The notes under the pieces were generated by a model. The model saw nothing but the letters and a program-made list of their open reading frames with translations, was not told the origin of the DNA and ran no database searches. From the NCBI GenBank assembly GCA_000727475.1, contig KL647290.1, positions 3,545,373 through 3,609,372 of the forward strand: DNA of 64,000 nt, written 5' to 3'. Shown here in pieces: positions 49,401 through 61,361 of this stretch (position 1 is its first letter; every line of letters starts with the position of its first letter). The stretch is from Sarcocystis neurona. Taxonomy: Eukaryota > Apicomplexa > Conoidasida > Eucoccidiorida > Sarcocystidae. Made by a program: the position numbers and the translations under genes.

Positions 49401-52400
49401 ATGCATATATGCCACAGGTGCAGCGGCGTAAATTCACACCATCTGCACATATACCTGACGCCCCACCAAACGCGTACGTACACCCGACATAGAGCCAAGG
49501 GACCAACCATGCATATGGAATAGTCTGCCTACGAGTGAATCAGCATACCACATGTGCACGGAGTGGAGAAGTACACAAGCACGTGAGATCCATACTCCTG
49601 TTTGTACGTACATACATCGATATTTAGACAAATGCACAATAGCGTTCCCCATACTGTATTTCCATACGGATGTATGCGTAACTGTATCTGCAGAAGGATA
49701 TCCACACGTATACGCAAGGCTGCTGAGCACAGTATGTTGTTGCATCACCACACAGTGAAAAAGGTCTGAATACGAGCAACAAAGGCAGTGGCACCAGCGT
49801 CACTCCAAATAAGGAGTGTGCTGTGTCACCTTCGCAGCAACTGCTTCGACGTCGACGCAGGCGTGGAGAGATACGTGCACACACATCTACTCATACGTGT
49901 ATACAGGGGTGCAGATACATAGACGAGCGATTCAAACCATTTCTGTGACTGGAAGTGTGACGAGACGTACACGCCTGCACATGGACAGACACACATATCC
50001 TCGAAGAACTTGCATCTACCTTCCCGTCTCCCCCTCTCTTTATTGGTCTACGTGAACAAGACGTAAACGCTCTCTGTAGGGGCAAGTCTCCACAAGTGCC
50101 GCACACTTAGAAGAGCCGTGTTTCAATTTTGAACGCGTAAATGAGTCGGCACATATGGAGGCGTCCAGGTGATCCCTTGATATAGGTAAAAATTCGTTTG
50201 CATGCACACTAAGACACACGAAGATATATATTCACGCGTACACCTGTGTATGTGTGTGTCTATGTACCTGAGTGCATATATCTGCACTTGGCAGATATAT
50301 GAACAGAGATATATACGCATGTATGTCCCTGCAGGTAAACACATTCATCGGTGTAGACCTACGTGGACAGTTGCACCTGCAGAAAGTGTCACAGGCAGTG
50401 GCAGCTGAAGTGTGCGTCCCACTTTTCTACACCTAAAGCAGCGCCGGTTGCCAGAAAAACGCGGTTTGACCTGTAGAAATTGAATCTGTGCATACGCTTG
50501 TAGGTACGTGTACGTACGCTCGCACGCCACCGCATGCGCAACGCGGGGCGCATACGTAGACATGTTTCACTTCGTACAACCATCTTCAGTTTGCGTCGTT
50601 CACCAGCGTCGGCGTCAGCTCGTGCGTACGTACACGTTATTGTTAATGTTACTCGGCTGCCTACAACATACACATATACGTATATATATCTTTATCTTTG
50701 TGGGACAAGATTGACCGCCCGTCTTAAAGCATCAGACTCGTGTTCGCGTTCGCGTGACTCTGCTACAAATGGGAGAAAACACGAACACATACACGACACC
50801 CATCGGCGTGGGTAGATGTGCAACTCCATTGAGGAGCAGTTCTACATTTTCAGCCTAGGTAAGACGGCGGAAAGTCGGCGTTTCGCGCCGTTAGTCGGAA
50901 AGGCACACAGACACACCGCAAGCAATAAGCACAATTCTTCTACCTCTGTAGATAGTAGCCGGAGGATCTCCGCGCAACTGCAAACATGTCTCTGCAGATC
51001 TCACGCACACAAATGTATGCATGTATATCTTTAAATCGAGCGACACAGGTGGGCGTATCTCGTAGACAGCGATCCTGACAAGTAAACAGGCAGAGAAGGA
51101 TATATACCATTCAGCAGACGACAAGCCTGCAGAGACGCGTGCGCCTAGGAAGGTCGCCTCGTACAGAGACCGAGGTCTGCGTAGATGTGACACCTAGAGT
51201 TGACCGGAACTGAGTTGCTCCTGCAATTCCAAGCAGCTTTGAAGAGCTGCTTCTCTTCAGTCGCGTACATATGCATACACAGACGTACACACATAAGGAT
51301 ATACATAGGGAGACATTGACACACACCTGCCCTCTGTGCAGCTGCACAGGCAAACATACGTGTGCACGATTTTTACGTGGCCGCACTCAAGTACGCGTAA
51401 AGTATCGGCAAAGGCGACGCGCACGAACAAATGCGCCGGTGCAGAAACTGTCCTTTGAAATATCTTGCGCTTACCAGGTTGGGCCAGCTGCATTTCGTCG
51501 ACAAATTGGCGAGGAAACTCCTCTTTCACCATGTTCCAGACTGCTTTCTCGGGTACGGTGGATCCGCTAACACCGACCCGATCCAGGCGTGACGCGACGT
51601 AATCCAGTAGTTTCTGCCGGTGGACTGCATATTTTCCACGTGCAAGGAAGTGGTTGCGGAGAAGACCGCCAGAGAAACAAAAGACGAAAACACATATATG
51701 CTTGCACACAGGCATACACACAAGTGTTTCTTCTGAAAGAATCGCTCAGTCTCTTCGGCGTCTCGAGAAATAGGTTATCCTGGGTTGAGGTCGTCTCCGT
51801 GTCAAAACCTGATCGACACAGTGCGTGAAAAGACATCGTTCTATCTTCAACGGACACTTGTTTCGTGCACGTATGCGATCTCACCGGTCCTTGTCATATC
51901 TATAGTAAGAAGCGCGCTTTCCACTTCGTGATGGACTCGACTCCATTTCACTGTAAAATATTTAGCAACGGCGTCCCTCACGAACACCGTCGCGGCACGC
52001 TTCCACTCTGCAAAAAAGGAAGCAGCAATGGAACGCTAAAACTTCTACACCGCGCCTACCCACACAACGCAGGTAAGCACTGCGGATATAAAAAGGCTTT
52101 CAGGTGTATGTGTGGTGCACTCGTAAGGTTTATTCACAAGCCGATGTGTACAGTCCACATTAGATGTTTGACGACGTAAGTAGTTCCACCGACCATCTCT
52201 CATACAGCTGCGCTCACCTATACGTCTACGTGAAGAGAGACACAAATGTAGGAGCAAATATGTATAGATTTATCTACCAGTACACCTTATACCTATAGAC
52301 ATGTGCACTGTTATTGCAGGTTTAAGTTGTCAATGCGACTAGGATGCGGATGCGCCCAACTCGTATCGGTGCAAACGAGACTACAGAGTTTTACAAGCAG

Positions 52401-55400
52401 GACAACTGCAGCAGCCAGCCGCAGCAGGGGCAGCAGCTACAACACAGACAACAGCGACAGGAGGACCAGCCAAGACAACACACACAAAGCAGCCGCAGCA
52501 GTACCAAAAAGTCGGCCGTCAAAGACAGCGACGGCAGGGACCTATGCGGGATAGAAGGCAGCCGTGTCACCGACAAACGCAGTGGGAGCGTCAACAGCAG
52601 CAGCAGCAGCGACAATAGGAGCAACGACGGTAGCAGCAGGGGCGACAGCAGCAGCACGCTGAAGATCGAGAAACGTCACCGCGTCCGGTTGTTGACCACT
52701 GACGCTTGCATCAGTGACAAGGACGTACCTCTCTGGAGGAGCAACCGCGCGCATTCACAAATTCTACTTGGTGGAAGCTGGTACATGCGCCAGCGGTCCT
52801 TACCGCGTTGCAGCAGTTGCCACCTCAGCCGCTGGAGGAAATCCAAACTTCCTGTCTCCGTCTCTGTATCCCGCCCCGCTTGAGGCCGCTTGTGCCTCAA
52901 CTCCCGCATAAGCGCCTGAACTGAAGAGAAGTCACCTATTAACTGATCTAACAACTCGCGTGCGATTGTTTGTTGCTGTCGCTCAGGCAGGGAAGAGAGA
53001 GCCAGTTCATCCATTAACGTGTCAAGTGCCATCACCGCTGCACAGAAATAGAGGCGCAAAAGCGAGTGAGACTTCACTTCACGAGCGCGAGTTTTGGGTA
53101 TCTGTTCATGTAGAATCACACATACATACATATATATATATATGTATATATATGTACATGTCCTGAGAAGGTATACGCTCGACACGTATGCACGTCTATA
53201 CATATCGAGCTCACACCTCTTCAGGAGTCGCTGTTTTTGTGGGAGCAGAGAGCGCTTGCACTGCGTATCAAGCGTCCACGATTTTGCGCAGAGACACATA
53301 AACGTCCACATGTAGAGGCGCGAGTAGACGCCCGCTACGTATGCGTGTGCATATACTTATAAGTATATGTATATATATATATATATATACGAAGTGGGGC
53401 TTGGAAGCTGCTATATACACAAAGCGCCACAGAGTTCATATATATTCACCTATGTATTGTAGATTGGCTCCGGCAGCTACAGCAGCGGTGGAGCGTCACA
53501 GTAGTAGTCGAGGAAGCCTAAGAAACAGCTGTAAGAGGAGCAGCAGCGTGGCCAGAAGCAGGAGCAGATTACCGGACGACTGGAATTGGGCACACGTCGC
53601 GTCGCTTTTTTTAAAGAAGACCCTCCTCGTCGTTAGTTGGAAGCTGCGGTGCACTTGGATATCCATGAAGTACCGTGTGGCTGCTGCTGCACATTCCTCG
53701 CGTGTGTATGCTTCGAAGCTTATTATGGCCGAATCAAACTTCGGTTCCAGCTTTACAGTAGGCCTCCCCGGACCGCAGTCAAGCCGAATACCCTGCGGCT
53801 GCCTTTCTTCCTCCTCGACTTCTATACGCAGCTTTACAGAAAGTTGCTTGGTCCTCTGCCGCAGCAGCGGTCGCTTGTCTTCCGTGTGTTCCTCGTGAGT
53901 GTCTAGCAGCTCCTGCAGTAGCTCTTTCTGCTTTTCCGTCTGATACAGATGCTCCTGCGTCTGCTTCTGCTGGTTCTCGTGGAACCCTATCTTCCGCTGC
54001 GGGGTCCCTCGCTGCTCCGGCCGATGCAGTCCGTGCTGCGCGTTCAGCTGCCTTTCACCTGGGCAGTCGCTCCCAGGGCTGGCAGCAAGGCTCGCCTCTG
54101 TCTCTGTCTCTGGAAGTTCTTGCAAAAATTTGGAGATCGACAGAGGAGGATCAGCTGCTGTTCCAGTTTCTGCTTGTAGACTCTCCCATTGGGTTGGGTT
54201 ATATTCGAAGAAACGCTGCAACAGAGCCTGAAGTTCTTCACTGTAATGGTGCGTATGAAAAGGAACGTTGCTAACGCGTAGTTGCGTGCGGTCCACAGTT
54301 TCTACGTTTCCCTTGTAAAGTCGGACTGCGGAAGAAATGATAAAAGGGAGGGAACTCACGCAGAAACACGAAAACTGCATGCGTTTGTTTTCATGGGATG
54401 AGAAGAAGGGGAATCGGTGAAGTCCCAAGAAAGACAAAGAAGGAAGCTGGAGATATGTGAGAAAAGGTGCAATAAAGCGAACAAGGCAGCAAAAAGCCCA
54501 ACTAGGAGAAAAAACTCCTCACAGTTAGGAGAAATCAGCAGCGGCAGAGGAAAGAAATGTCAAATAGCGAGGAAACGGAACAGTACGCGAGAGAAGTTTA
54601 GCACGCAGTAGAAAGCGCAGAATCAGGCTTTTAACCGCACATCATTCACGTGGCCGTACACACACGTTTTATTCGCCTGGGCACCGTCTAAAATGAAGGT
54701 GGCAGAGACGCCTAAGTATGGGCTTGCATATATATATATATTCTATCGGTACCAATATATACAGGATGCAACGCTGCACGACACCTCCCCTATCACACGA
54801 TCTGCGCAACACATTTTTGAAGGAGAGAATTTTCAAGAAGGAATATCTCTCGCCCTATATATATATGTATACCTATGTTGCCCAACACGGGTCGAGTATA
54901 CCAGACCACATAAATATATACGTATATATGTAATTCCGCGAAGAATTTGCTCCCACTACCTCGCAGTCCTCCTGAATCTTCTAAAAAACAATCACAAGAT
55001 GAGAAAGAAATTACGACTTTCAATGATACTGCTTGGCACCCGTGTCGGTGGATCTCTGTGATATATGCTGTCTTTTTTGGAGGTCCGTTGATTCTGTTAG
55101 AGGCGGCTAAAGCTCAGAAGTGTCGCAAGTATCACTTCAGCGAATATTCTTTTTTTCTTCGACATTGACTATTTACTTCAAAGAAGATGCTGCTCCACGT
55201 CTCGAAGTGGTCGCAAGTGTCAAAAACGTCTACAGTATGTTCGCGCAGGGGCACGCAGCGCAAGCACCTATCCCCGATACAACTGCCCACAGGTGTGTAC
55301 TGTGTACACCAGTGAGGCCTGAGGTCCAACGAGTCAACTGTTCACAGGATGAACGGCAGAATGTGGACTCATCCGCAATCATTTTCAGCTGCGGCTGCCT

Positions 55401-58400
55401 TCCTTCTGCTAGCGTCCTTTTGCTACGTTTTCATTTCTTACTTAGCACTTCTTTCTCCAGCACTTCAACGGCGACTTGGTGAATCAGTGAGGCAACATGG
55501 TCCACCAGCTCCTCGTCCGGCGGCAGCGCTCCGAAGCCGCTTACCGCGCGACGCGCCACCCACTGCAGCTTTACCGAACTGTACAAAGCATCTGCTGCAG
55601 CGCAGGACGAAGAAGTCAGGCAACAATACGCACGCCAAGGTGCATTTGTTCGTCCACTTGGAAAAGTCGGTTCTACCCAGACGTTCTGCAAGAGGCGACC
55701 GCGAACACGTGTACACGTGAGTACCCATGACGTTGCTCGCCTGCCTCGCGAGACCGTGCTGCGGGGGAATTGTACTAGGAGAAGCCCCGCCACCAAGGCA
55801 GCCAAAGTATGCAGAAAGCCCTGTAGGCCTGCGATGAGGATATATATGTGCGTGTGTCGTTGCTCAGACGTATCGACGGGACGCGATATGTTTACACGCC
55901 TGTGTAAAGCCGGGTTACTCAGCTGAATCGTTTTCTGGCCAGAGGTGCTGCGGCGCACTGATCTCTGCTGCCGCGATATCGAGGTAAACAAAATGGGAGT
56001 GTCGTCCCTCAAAGGTATATGCGAAAGAAAACCTCTATCTCTCCGCGCAGCCCTGCTGGCTCAGGCGACGTGTGTATCTTTGTCTGTGGTTGTGCGCCTG
56101 CAATACACGTGAATGCATACACATACGTATGCGTGTGTGGGCGCGTGGTTGCACGTGGACAGGTTTCACGCGTACACACGTGGGCGCATGTGCGTAGACG
56201 TGCTTGTACGTTTTGTTGCACGTTCTGGAGAACTTTGGACTTCCGTTCTGGAGAGGAAGAGACAGGGAGACGTTAGGCACTCGTGGGTACACGTGCGTGG
56301 TAAATACGTCTGTACGTGTGTATATGTGTGTGTATATTTGTGTAATAGAATATGTGTGCAGACGTACGTGAACCTCTACGAAAACAAAGAGGCACTTCGA
56401 CGTATGATGAGTCGTGTGGACCCGTCTCTCTCCTGCTTGAAGCCCCCAGGCACAGGCGCCCAAAAAAAACTGACTTGCAAGCTAATACACACGAATATGC
56501 GAGGCACATACGTCCACTTGAGCTAAAATGTAAATATCCGTGTCTCGGTCTTTCGATGAAGTCGAAAGACACGCACCGAAGGTCTCCCCAAGTGCAAGGT
56601 CTTTCTCTGCTTTCTCGAGGAGACGAAACTGATCAGAAATACGGAAAGTCAACGTGAAAGAATGAGATCTATGCTGCTGTGCACGGACGAATGCTGAACC
56701 GAACCGCCAAAAGGTCGTGTGCCTTTCTGTGTGGGCGTGCACAGATATGCACGTGAACAACTGGACACGTATATACCTACACCCGATTGAACCGGAAGGG
56801 AATGTTCGTGGGTCCGCGTGGGTGTGAATGCTTCTACGGACGCGTGCAATGAATTAGATGAAGCACGACGGGGTGGAAGTGCGAGTGAGGCCGACCTCCT
56901 CTATACACACATACAGATGAAAATAGGGGACCACAAATGTTATACGAGTACGCATCACGGTGGCCACCTGCCACCTTGGTGCGCGCGTACTTCTCTTTCT
57001 TTTCATACATGTGTAGACGTGTACATATATGTATATATGTGTGGGAGCGACGCACAGTGTTTCACGACGTAGTAGTAGGCTTTGCGTGCGATGAGACGAC
57101 AAGCGCTCGCGCTGCTCAGAGTCTCGTTTTCCTCCTCTGCGCGTGCGTGCAACTTCTGCAGCTGGTCTTGCAGTTCTTTACGGAAGTAGTGTTTCCCATC
57201 TGAGAAGGACGAACACACAAAGAAGAGGGCACCTCGAGTGGGGAAGCAGCTGGACGCTGTCACCTGCAGTAGAAAACGACCGACATGAAGAGAGAGGAGG
57301 GAGATGCAGCACAGGACGCGATAGTAAAATTCAGCGAGGGCCGGAGTGACAGGGAAGAGAAGAGGAAGAAGACGAGCACGTTGGAGAAGCGAGTGGAAGC
57401 ACAGGTAGAGGGAGACACACGCAGAAGCAGCAGACGGAGTTGGGGGGGACAGCAGCAAGACAGGACCGAGCAACAAAGAACAGAACACAACACGGAACAC
57501 GAGCAGAACTAGAAGACGCAAAGAAGCAGAACAAGATGAAGAACAAAGGCAAGGAAGAAGACGGGTAACATTGAAGCGGAAAGACCGGAAACTGACCAGC
57601 GCCCTCTTTTATAAAGCAGAACAAACCGAGGCCTCGTTGGCGCATGTGCCCTGTCTCAGCACTGCGAGGAATAAGGGCACAGAGGACTGGTGCTAGTCTT
57701 CCACATTGTGCTGTCACAAGGTGAAAGCTTTCAGCAGCAGGCCACACTGCAGCGTACAACAGAAGCACTGATAAGTAAGCGCAGGCCGCATCTGTAGGGA
57801 AGAACCACGGAAGACGAAGAGGAAGCAGAAGACGGAAAGGGAGAGGAAAAGTACTGTCGGATCAGGTTACCTGTAACCTCCTGTACCCCAGAATACCAGC
57901 CTGGTATCAGTTTATATATCTACTTCAGCTCCCGTATTTTCAACGGGTCACACCCTCGCTGCTACGTAGAGACACGCCCACGTTATAGTTCCCGGAAGCT
58001 TTTCCTGGGAAGTGCCTGCCCCTCGCTCCGCCTCCAATGCCTCACACTTTTTCTTAAATATATATACATACACATGTATGTGTATGTAGGTACGGATGCA
58101 TCAGGCGCTTTCATCGTGTCAAGTGTGTTGCGCTCCCGAGCTGTGCCGCCTGGAGACGATGGTGTAGCCTTGACGCCCCTCCTTTTATTCTCGTCTGATT
58201 TCTTGTTGTGGCTCTCAGCGGGAAGTGTAGAGGACGCGGCTACTTTTTTTCAAATACTGTCGGTGCTGCTGAATGAGATGCGGCAGACGGCAGTTCCGCC
58301 GCTGCTGTTAAAGGGTGGTGCCCAGGACATACTGCCCCGTATATTGCGACAGCAGGTGCTGAGGTTGTCAAAGGCGCAGCTGCTTGTGCGCCTTTGTCCT

Positions 58401-59813
58401 GCGAGCCTTTCCCCCTCCAGCGGTGCGCAAACATATCCAGTTTATTCTGCAGAGCTCTATTGAGGAGAAGCAGATCCTACCACAAGGGACGCCGCCATTC
58501 GTTCTTGCCACGAGGTCCAGACCTTTCTGTGAGGGCGGCTGCTAAAAAGAGTCGTTCATTTCTCTGCTACCCGTGCACCTACCGCCCCTGTTGCTTTCTC
58601 ACTGGCGAGTTGCTGCTCCAGTTGCTGCTGCCGCCGTTGCTGCAGCTGCTGGCTATAATGCAGGCGCTCCCGTTGCTGTCGATGCCCCGGCTGCAGTTGT
58701 CTCACTTAGCACCGGAAACAAAAACTAGAAGACGACCTCTCCGGTGAAGGCCTACTTTTTCTGAGCAGCTGCAGAAGGTGAACTTCGCCTGTCAGCGTGC
58801 ACCTCGGCGTCTGCTGCTATAGATACGTAGTTGGCGACGGCGCTTTTGTGGCTGTCACAAGTGCAGTCGTTTCCTTTGTTCCTCTTTTTGCTGACGGGAA
58901 GCGTGCGCGGCTCTTGTTGCTGCTATTAGCAGTGTTGCTGCTATTAGCAGTGTTGCTGCTATTAGCAGTGTTGCTGCTATTAGCAGTGTTGCTGCTATTA
59001 GCAGTGTTGCTGCTATTAGCAGTGTTGCTGCTATTAGCAGGGTTGCTGCTATTAGCAGGGTTGCTGCTATTAGCAGGGTTGCTGCTATTAGCAGTGTTGC
59101 TGCTATTAGCAGTGTTGCTGCTATTAGCAGTGTTGCTGCTATTAGCAGTGTCGCTGCTATTAGCAGTGTTGCTGCTGTGTCGTCCGCTGGACGTTCGTTG
59201 TCACTACAGAGATGAACGCCTTGGAGCAAGGCTACCTGCGCTCGGCAGACGTTTTGGACGGTTTTCCAGCCGTCTTCAAGTATACGCTTCCATTAAGATC
59301 AGCTTCACAAGAAGCTGCCCTGCTTCTGGCTGCCAAGAAGTCTGCTTCTGCGGCTTCCCCGCCTGTCGTGCGTCTCCTGCGCCCGCCGGCGCTGCCAGCT
59401 TGCTGCCGTTTTAGTGCTCGTGGCTCTTTGTGGCGCTCCCGCTGTGTGCCTACGTTGCTGGTGCTCTTCAGCGTTGTGCGTCCCACTCGCGCGGATGCAT
59501 TTTCCGCCTCTGTCCGCGTTACGTCTGCTGCTGTTGCCTCCTCTTTTTGTCACAACTTACACTTCAAAGCACACAGGTGCATCGTGTCCAGGAGGAACAC
59601 GTGTGCGCCGTTCAAGCTCTTGCTTGGATTCCACGTACGGATATCTTTGAATAACGTCACAAACATTTGCTGCTCGTGCTTTGGCATGAGCTCGACAAAG
59701 CGCTGAAGCTGCTGCGTGCGTTCGTAGACCATGTAGGCTTCCCAGGCTGAGAGGGAAGGCGCCCGGGCGTCCTCCCTTTCCAGGGGTCCTCTATATTGAT
59801 CGAGGAAAGTCAT
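43483..59813 (-). CDS. Unknown protein of about 765 aa, eight exons
   Basis: Exons 59813-59561, 57199-57056, 55594-55442, 54325-53573, 53037-52729, 51624-51475, 47839-47486 and 43664-43483. Every junction is phase 1 and the frame stays open throughout; the sum is 2,298 nt including a TAG. Donors are GTAAGT, GTGCGT, GTAAGA, GTAATC, GTACGT, GTAAGC and GTATGG; acceptors end CTCAG, TGCAG, CGCAG, GCAG, TGCAG, TTTAG and ACAGAG. The start ATG (MTFLDQYRGPLEREDARAP) follows a purine-rich 5' region. The protein is helical and charged: a conserved-looking N-terminal 180 residues (YGKHYFRKELQDQLQKLHAR), a Gln/Glu-rich low-complexity middle (TEKQKELLQELLDTHEEH), further helices (LMDELALSSLPERQQQTIAR), and a basic coiled-coil C-terminus (RAEAKKREEEEAIAREIVER). 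No named domain is recognised. The weakest junctions are the acceptors of exons 6 and 8. Confidence 0.7.
43930..46950. repeat. Microsatellite-rich intron sequence
   Basis: Falls in the intron of about 3.8 kb before the last exon of the eight-exon gene. It holds TA runs at about 43972-43990, 44150-44162, 45043-45064, 45412-45430, 46409-46421 and 46723-46741 within imperfect TACACGTATAC-type sequence. Frames here are Tyr/Ile/Cys/His-rich and are artefacts of the repeat. I see no gene. Confidence 0.7.
48000..51470. other. Intron of the eight-exon gene, no other gene seen
   Basis: Sequence between exons 6 and 7 (51474-47840). It contains CAG-rich stretches near 48110-48230 and 48340-48420, TA runs near 48858-48878 and 49319-49337, a CA run at about 48304-48320, and abundant ACGT-rich repeats. 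Open frames are short and repetitive. Confidence 0.6.
52380..52680. repeat. CAG/AGC-rich low-complexity tract
   Basis: Imperfect CAGCAG and AACAGC sequence in the intron after exon 5 of the eight-exon gene. It is open on both strands (Gln/Ser/Arg-rich on plus, Leu/Cys or Ala/Val-rich on minus), so openness is no evidence of coding. Confidence 0.65.
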
Positions 59814-60640
59814 TATCTACAGCACCCAAGCACGGCAGCAGACCCGTCAGAGGAAGCAGAAATCAAAGAGGAACTGCAGAGCGGCGGCGAATGGGGCAGG
59901 CGCAGGAACCGCAGAAAACAAGCAGCAGGCGAAAGCAGCAGGGGAGTTCACAGCAACTGCGCAGAAACGAGCAACAACACCGGCAGATACAGAAGCACCG
60001 GCAGCATAAAGTGAGGGCGGAACAGAAAAGACAGCCCCAACACGGGAAAATTTTGTTCAGCGCCAGACGCAGAAGCTGTCCCACACGTGTGCGAAGAAGT
60101 ACAGCGAGAAAGGGGGTCACGCTCTGCGTACGGAGGTATGCTCAGCAGAAATGATGCTGACCCGACGCCGTGTTGCGGCGGCTAGGTGGAATTTAACAAC
60201 ACACAGCAGCTGCAGGGGAAACGACGAGGGAGCCCCCTGCACTAGGACTGCAGCGAATGTAGACCCCTACTACGAGGCTTGAACACAGGTAGTGCTGGAG
60301 GACATGAGTGCCGACTGGCGGAAGGACCAACCTCAGGTGCTGAACAACTTGCGGCAGCTCCATAGCTGGCAATCGAGGAAGTGGAAACAACAGCGCCGCA
60401 GAGTTACACACAAGCTGTTTACGAAGAGGTGTATCAATGGCCGACCGAGGAAGATTTGTATACATATACATATATATGTGTGTGTATATAAATACATGTA
60501 TATATACATATGTTTTTCCAGGGCGTACAGTGATGCCTGTAGATGTGCGCGTTTGGTGGTACCCTCTTGCGCTTTTAGAGAGCACCAACACCGGATCCGC
60601 CATTCCACCAACAGCAAGGCCCACAGAACAAGCGAACTAA
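58074..60640 (+). CDS. Unknown plus-strand protein, five exons, antisense to its neighbour
   Basis: Exons 58074 or 58090-58338, 58421-58528, 59212-59279, 60289-60457 and 60522-60640. Junction phases 1, 1, 0, 1 all agree. Donors are GTATAT, GTGAGG, GTATAC and GTATAC; acceptors end CCCTCCAG, ACAGAG, ACACAG and TTTTTCCAG. The chain reads SVLLNEMRQTAVPPLLLKGG, then IQFILQSSIEEKQILPQGTP, ERLGARLPALGRRFGRFSSR, LEDMSADWRKDQPQVLNNLR, a basic stretch RKWKQQRRRVTHKLF, and a terminal WWYPLALLESTNTGSAIPPT before TAA. It gives about 240 aa, basic in its second half. The start is uncertain: the ATG at 58074 lies in a TATGTGTATG repeat and further 5' exons may exist. No family is recognised. Exon 1 of the minus-strand eight-exon gene lies inside intron 3. 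Confidence 0.5.
58917..59168. repeat. Minisatellite, 14 x 18 bp
   Basis: Fourteen head-to-tail copies of TTGCTGCTATTAGCAGTG, exactly 252 bp. Three consecutive units end in GG instead of TG, and one unit begins TCG. The array is open in two frames on each strand (for example LLLLAV on plus, TLLIAA on minus) because 18 is a multiple of 3. It lies in intron 2 of the plus-strand gene and intron 1 of the minus-strand gene. Confidence 0.95.
59814..60130. promoter_or_regulatory. Purine-rich 5' region of the eight-exon gene
   Basis: AG-rich plus-strand sequence (GCAGGCGAAAGCAGCAGGGG and similar) lies immediately upstream of the minus-strand ATG at 59813. It also falls in intron 3 of the plus-strand gene. 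A role as leader or promoter is inference from position. Confidence 0.35.
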
Positions 60641-61361
60641 TGCCTGCTTTGCACGCGTTGGAGCGCTGTGTTAATACACTTGTCTTCGCGTGCGAGACGC
60701 ACACAGCGATCTCAGCGCTGGTGCAGCCGGGCTGAAAGGGACTATCCGCGATTGGCAGCAGGAGGGGAAACAAAGCAGGGACGCCAGGGGGAAACCCAAT
60801 GACAAGTTTCAGCAACGCTCGGCGTCCACAGCTACACGGGCACGGACACATCCGACACAATGCGGCAGGAGAGGAGTTCGTTTTCTTCGAATCTATTCAC
60901 CTTTCCCCACGCCGTTGTGGGTAAGTCTAGAGGAAGAGGTAGGCGCACACATTTTTGTGACACAAAGAGAGGGACAGTTTGCAAAAGCGAAACGCAACGT
61001 ACCTGCGGGAAAAACGTGTGCCTGCATATCCGTGCGTGTGTGCTATTCTGTACGCTTGTGTGTTACAGTAGCTATATTTTCGGGCATCTAATCGATGTCT
61101 ACAACCCTACACGTACATGTATACGTGCGTGTACACGTATGTACCCAGATGTGTGATAATTACACACATGTGAATGTACAGACGTACTGCTGCATGCAGG
61201 AATCGAGTCAGTACAATAGATCTTCAGGTATTAGCGTGCAGCACTACAGACTGGCGGGCAGCTATACATATATCCATTCACATATGCATCTGTCTGCGTG
61301 CGTTTAATGTCACCAGCTATACGGTTATCTACACCTACACGCTCTCGTTTTTCCCTGCCAG

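Noticed and set aside
52344..52883. 179-codon plus-strand Gln/Ser ORF
   Set aside because: It is a CAG-rich tract partly overlapping minus-strand exon 5, whose frame and phase fit a long chain of exons.
58797..59414. Leu/Val-rich ORF across the 18-bp array (and its minus-strand mirror)
   Set aside because: The unit length is a multiple of 3 and lacks stops in two frames per strand; the array falls in introns of both gene models.
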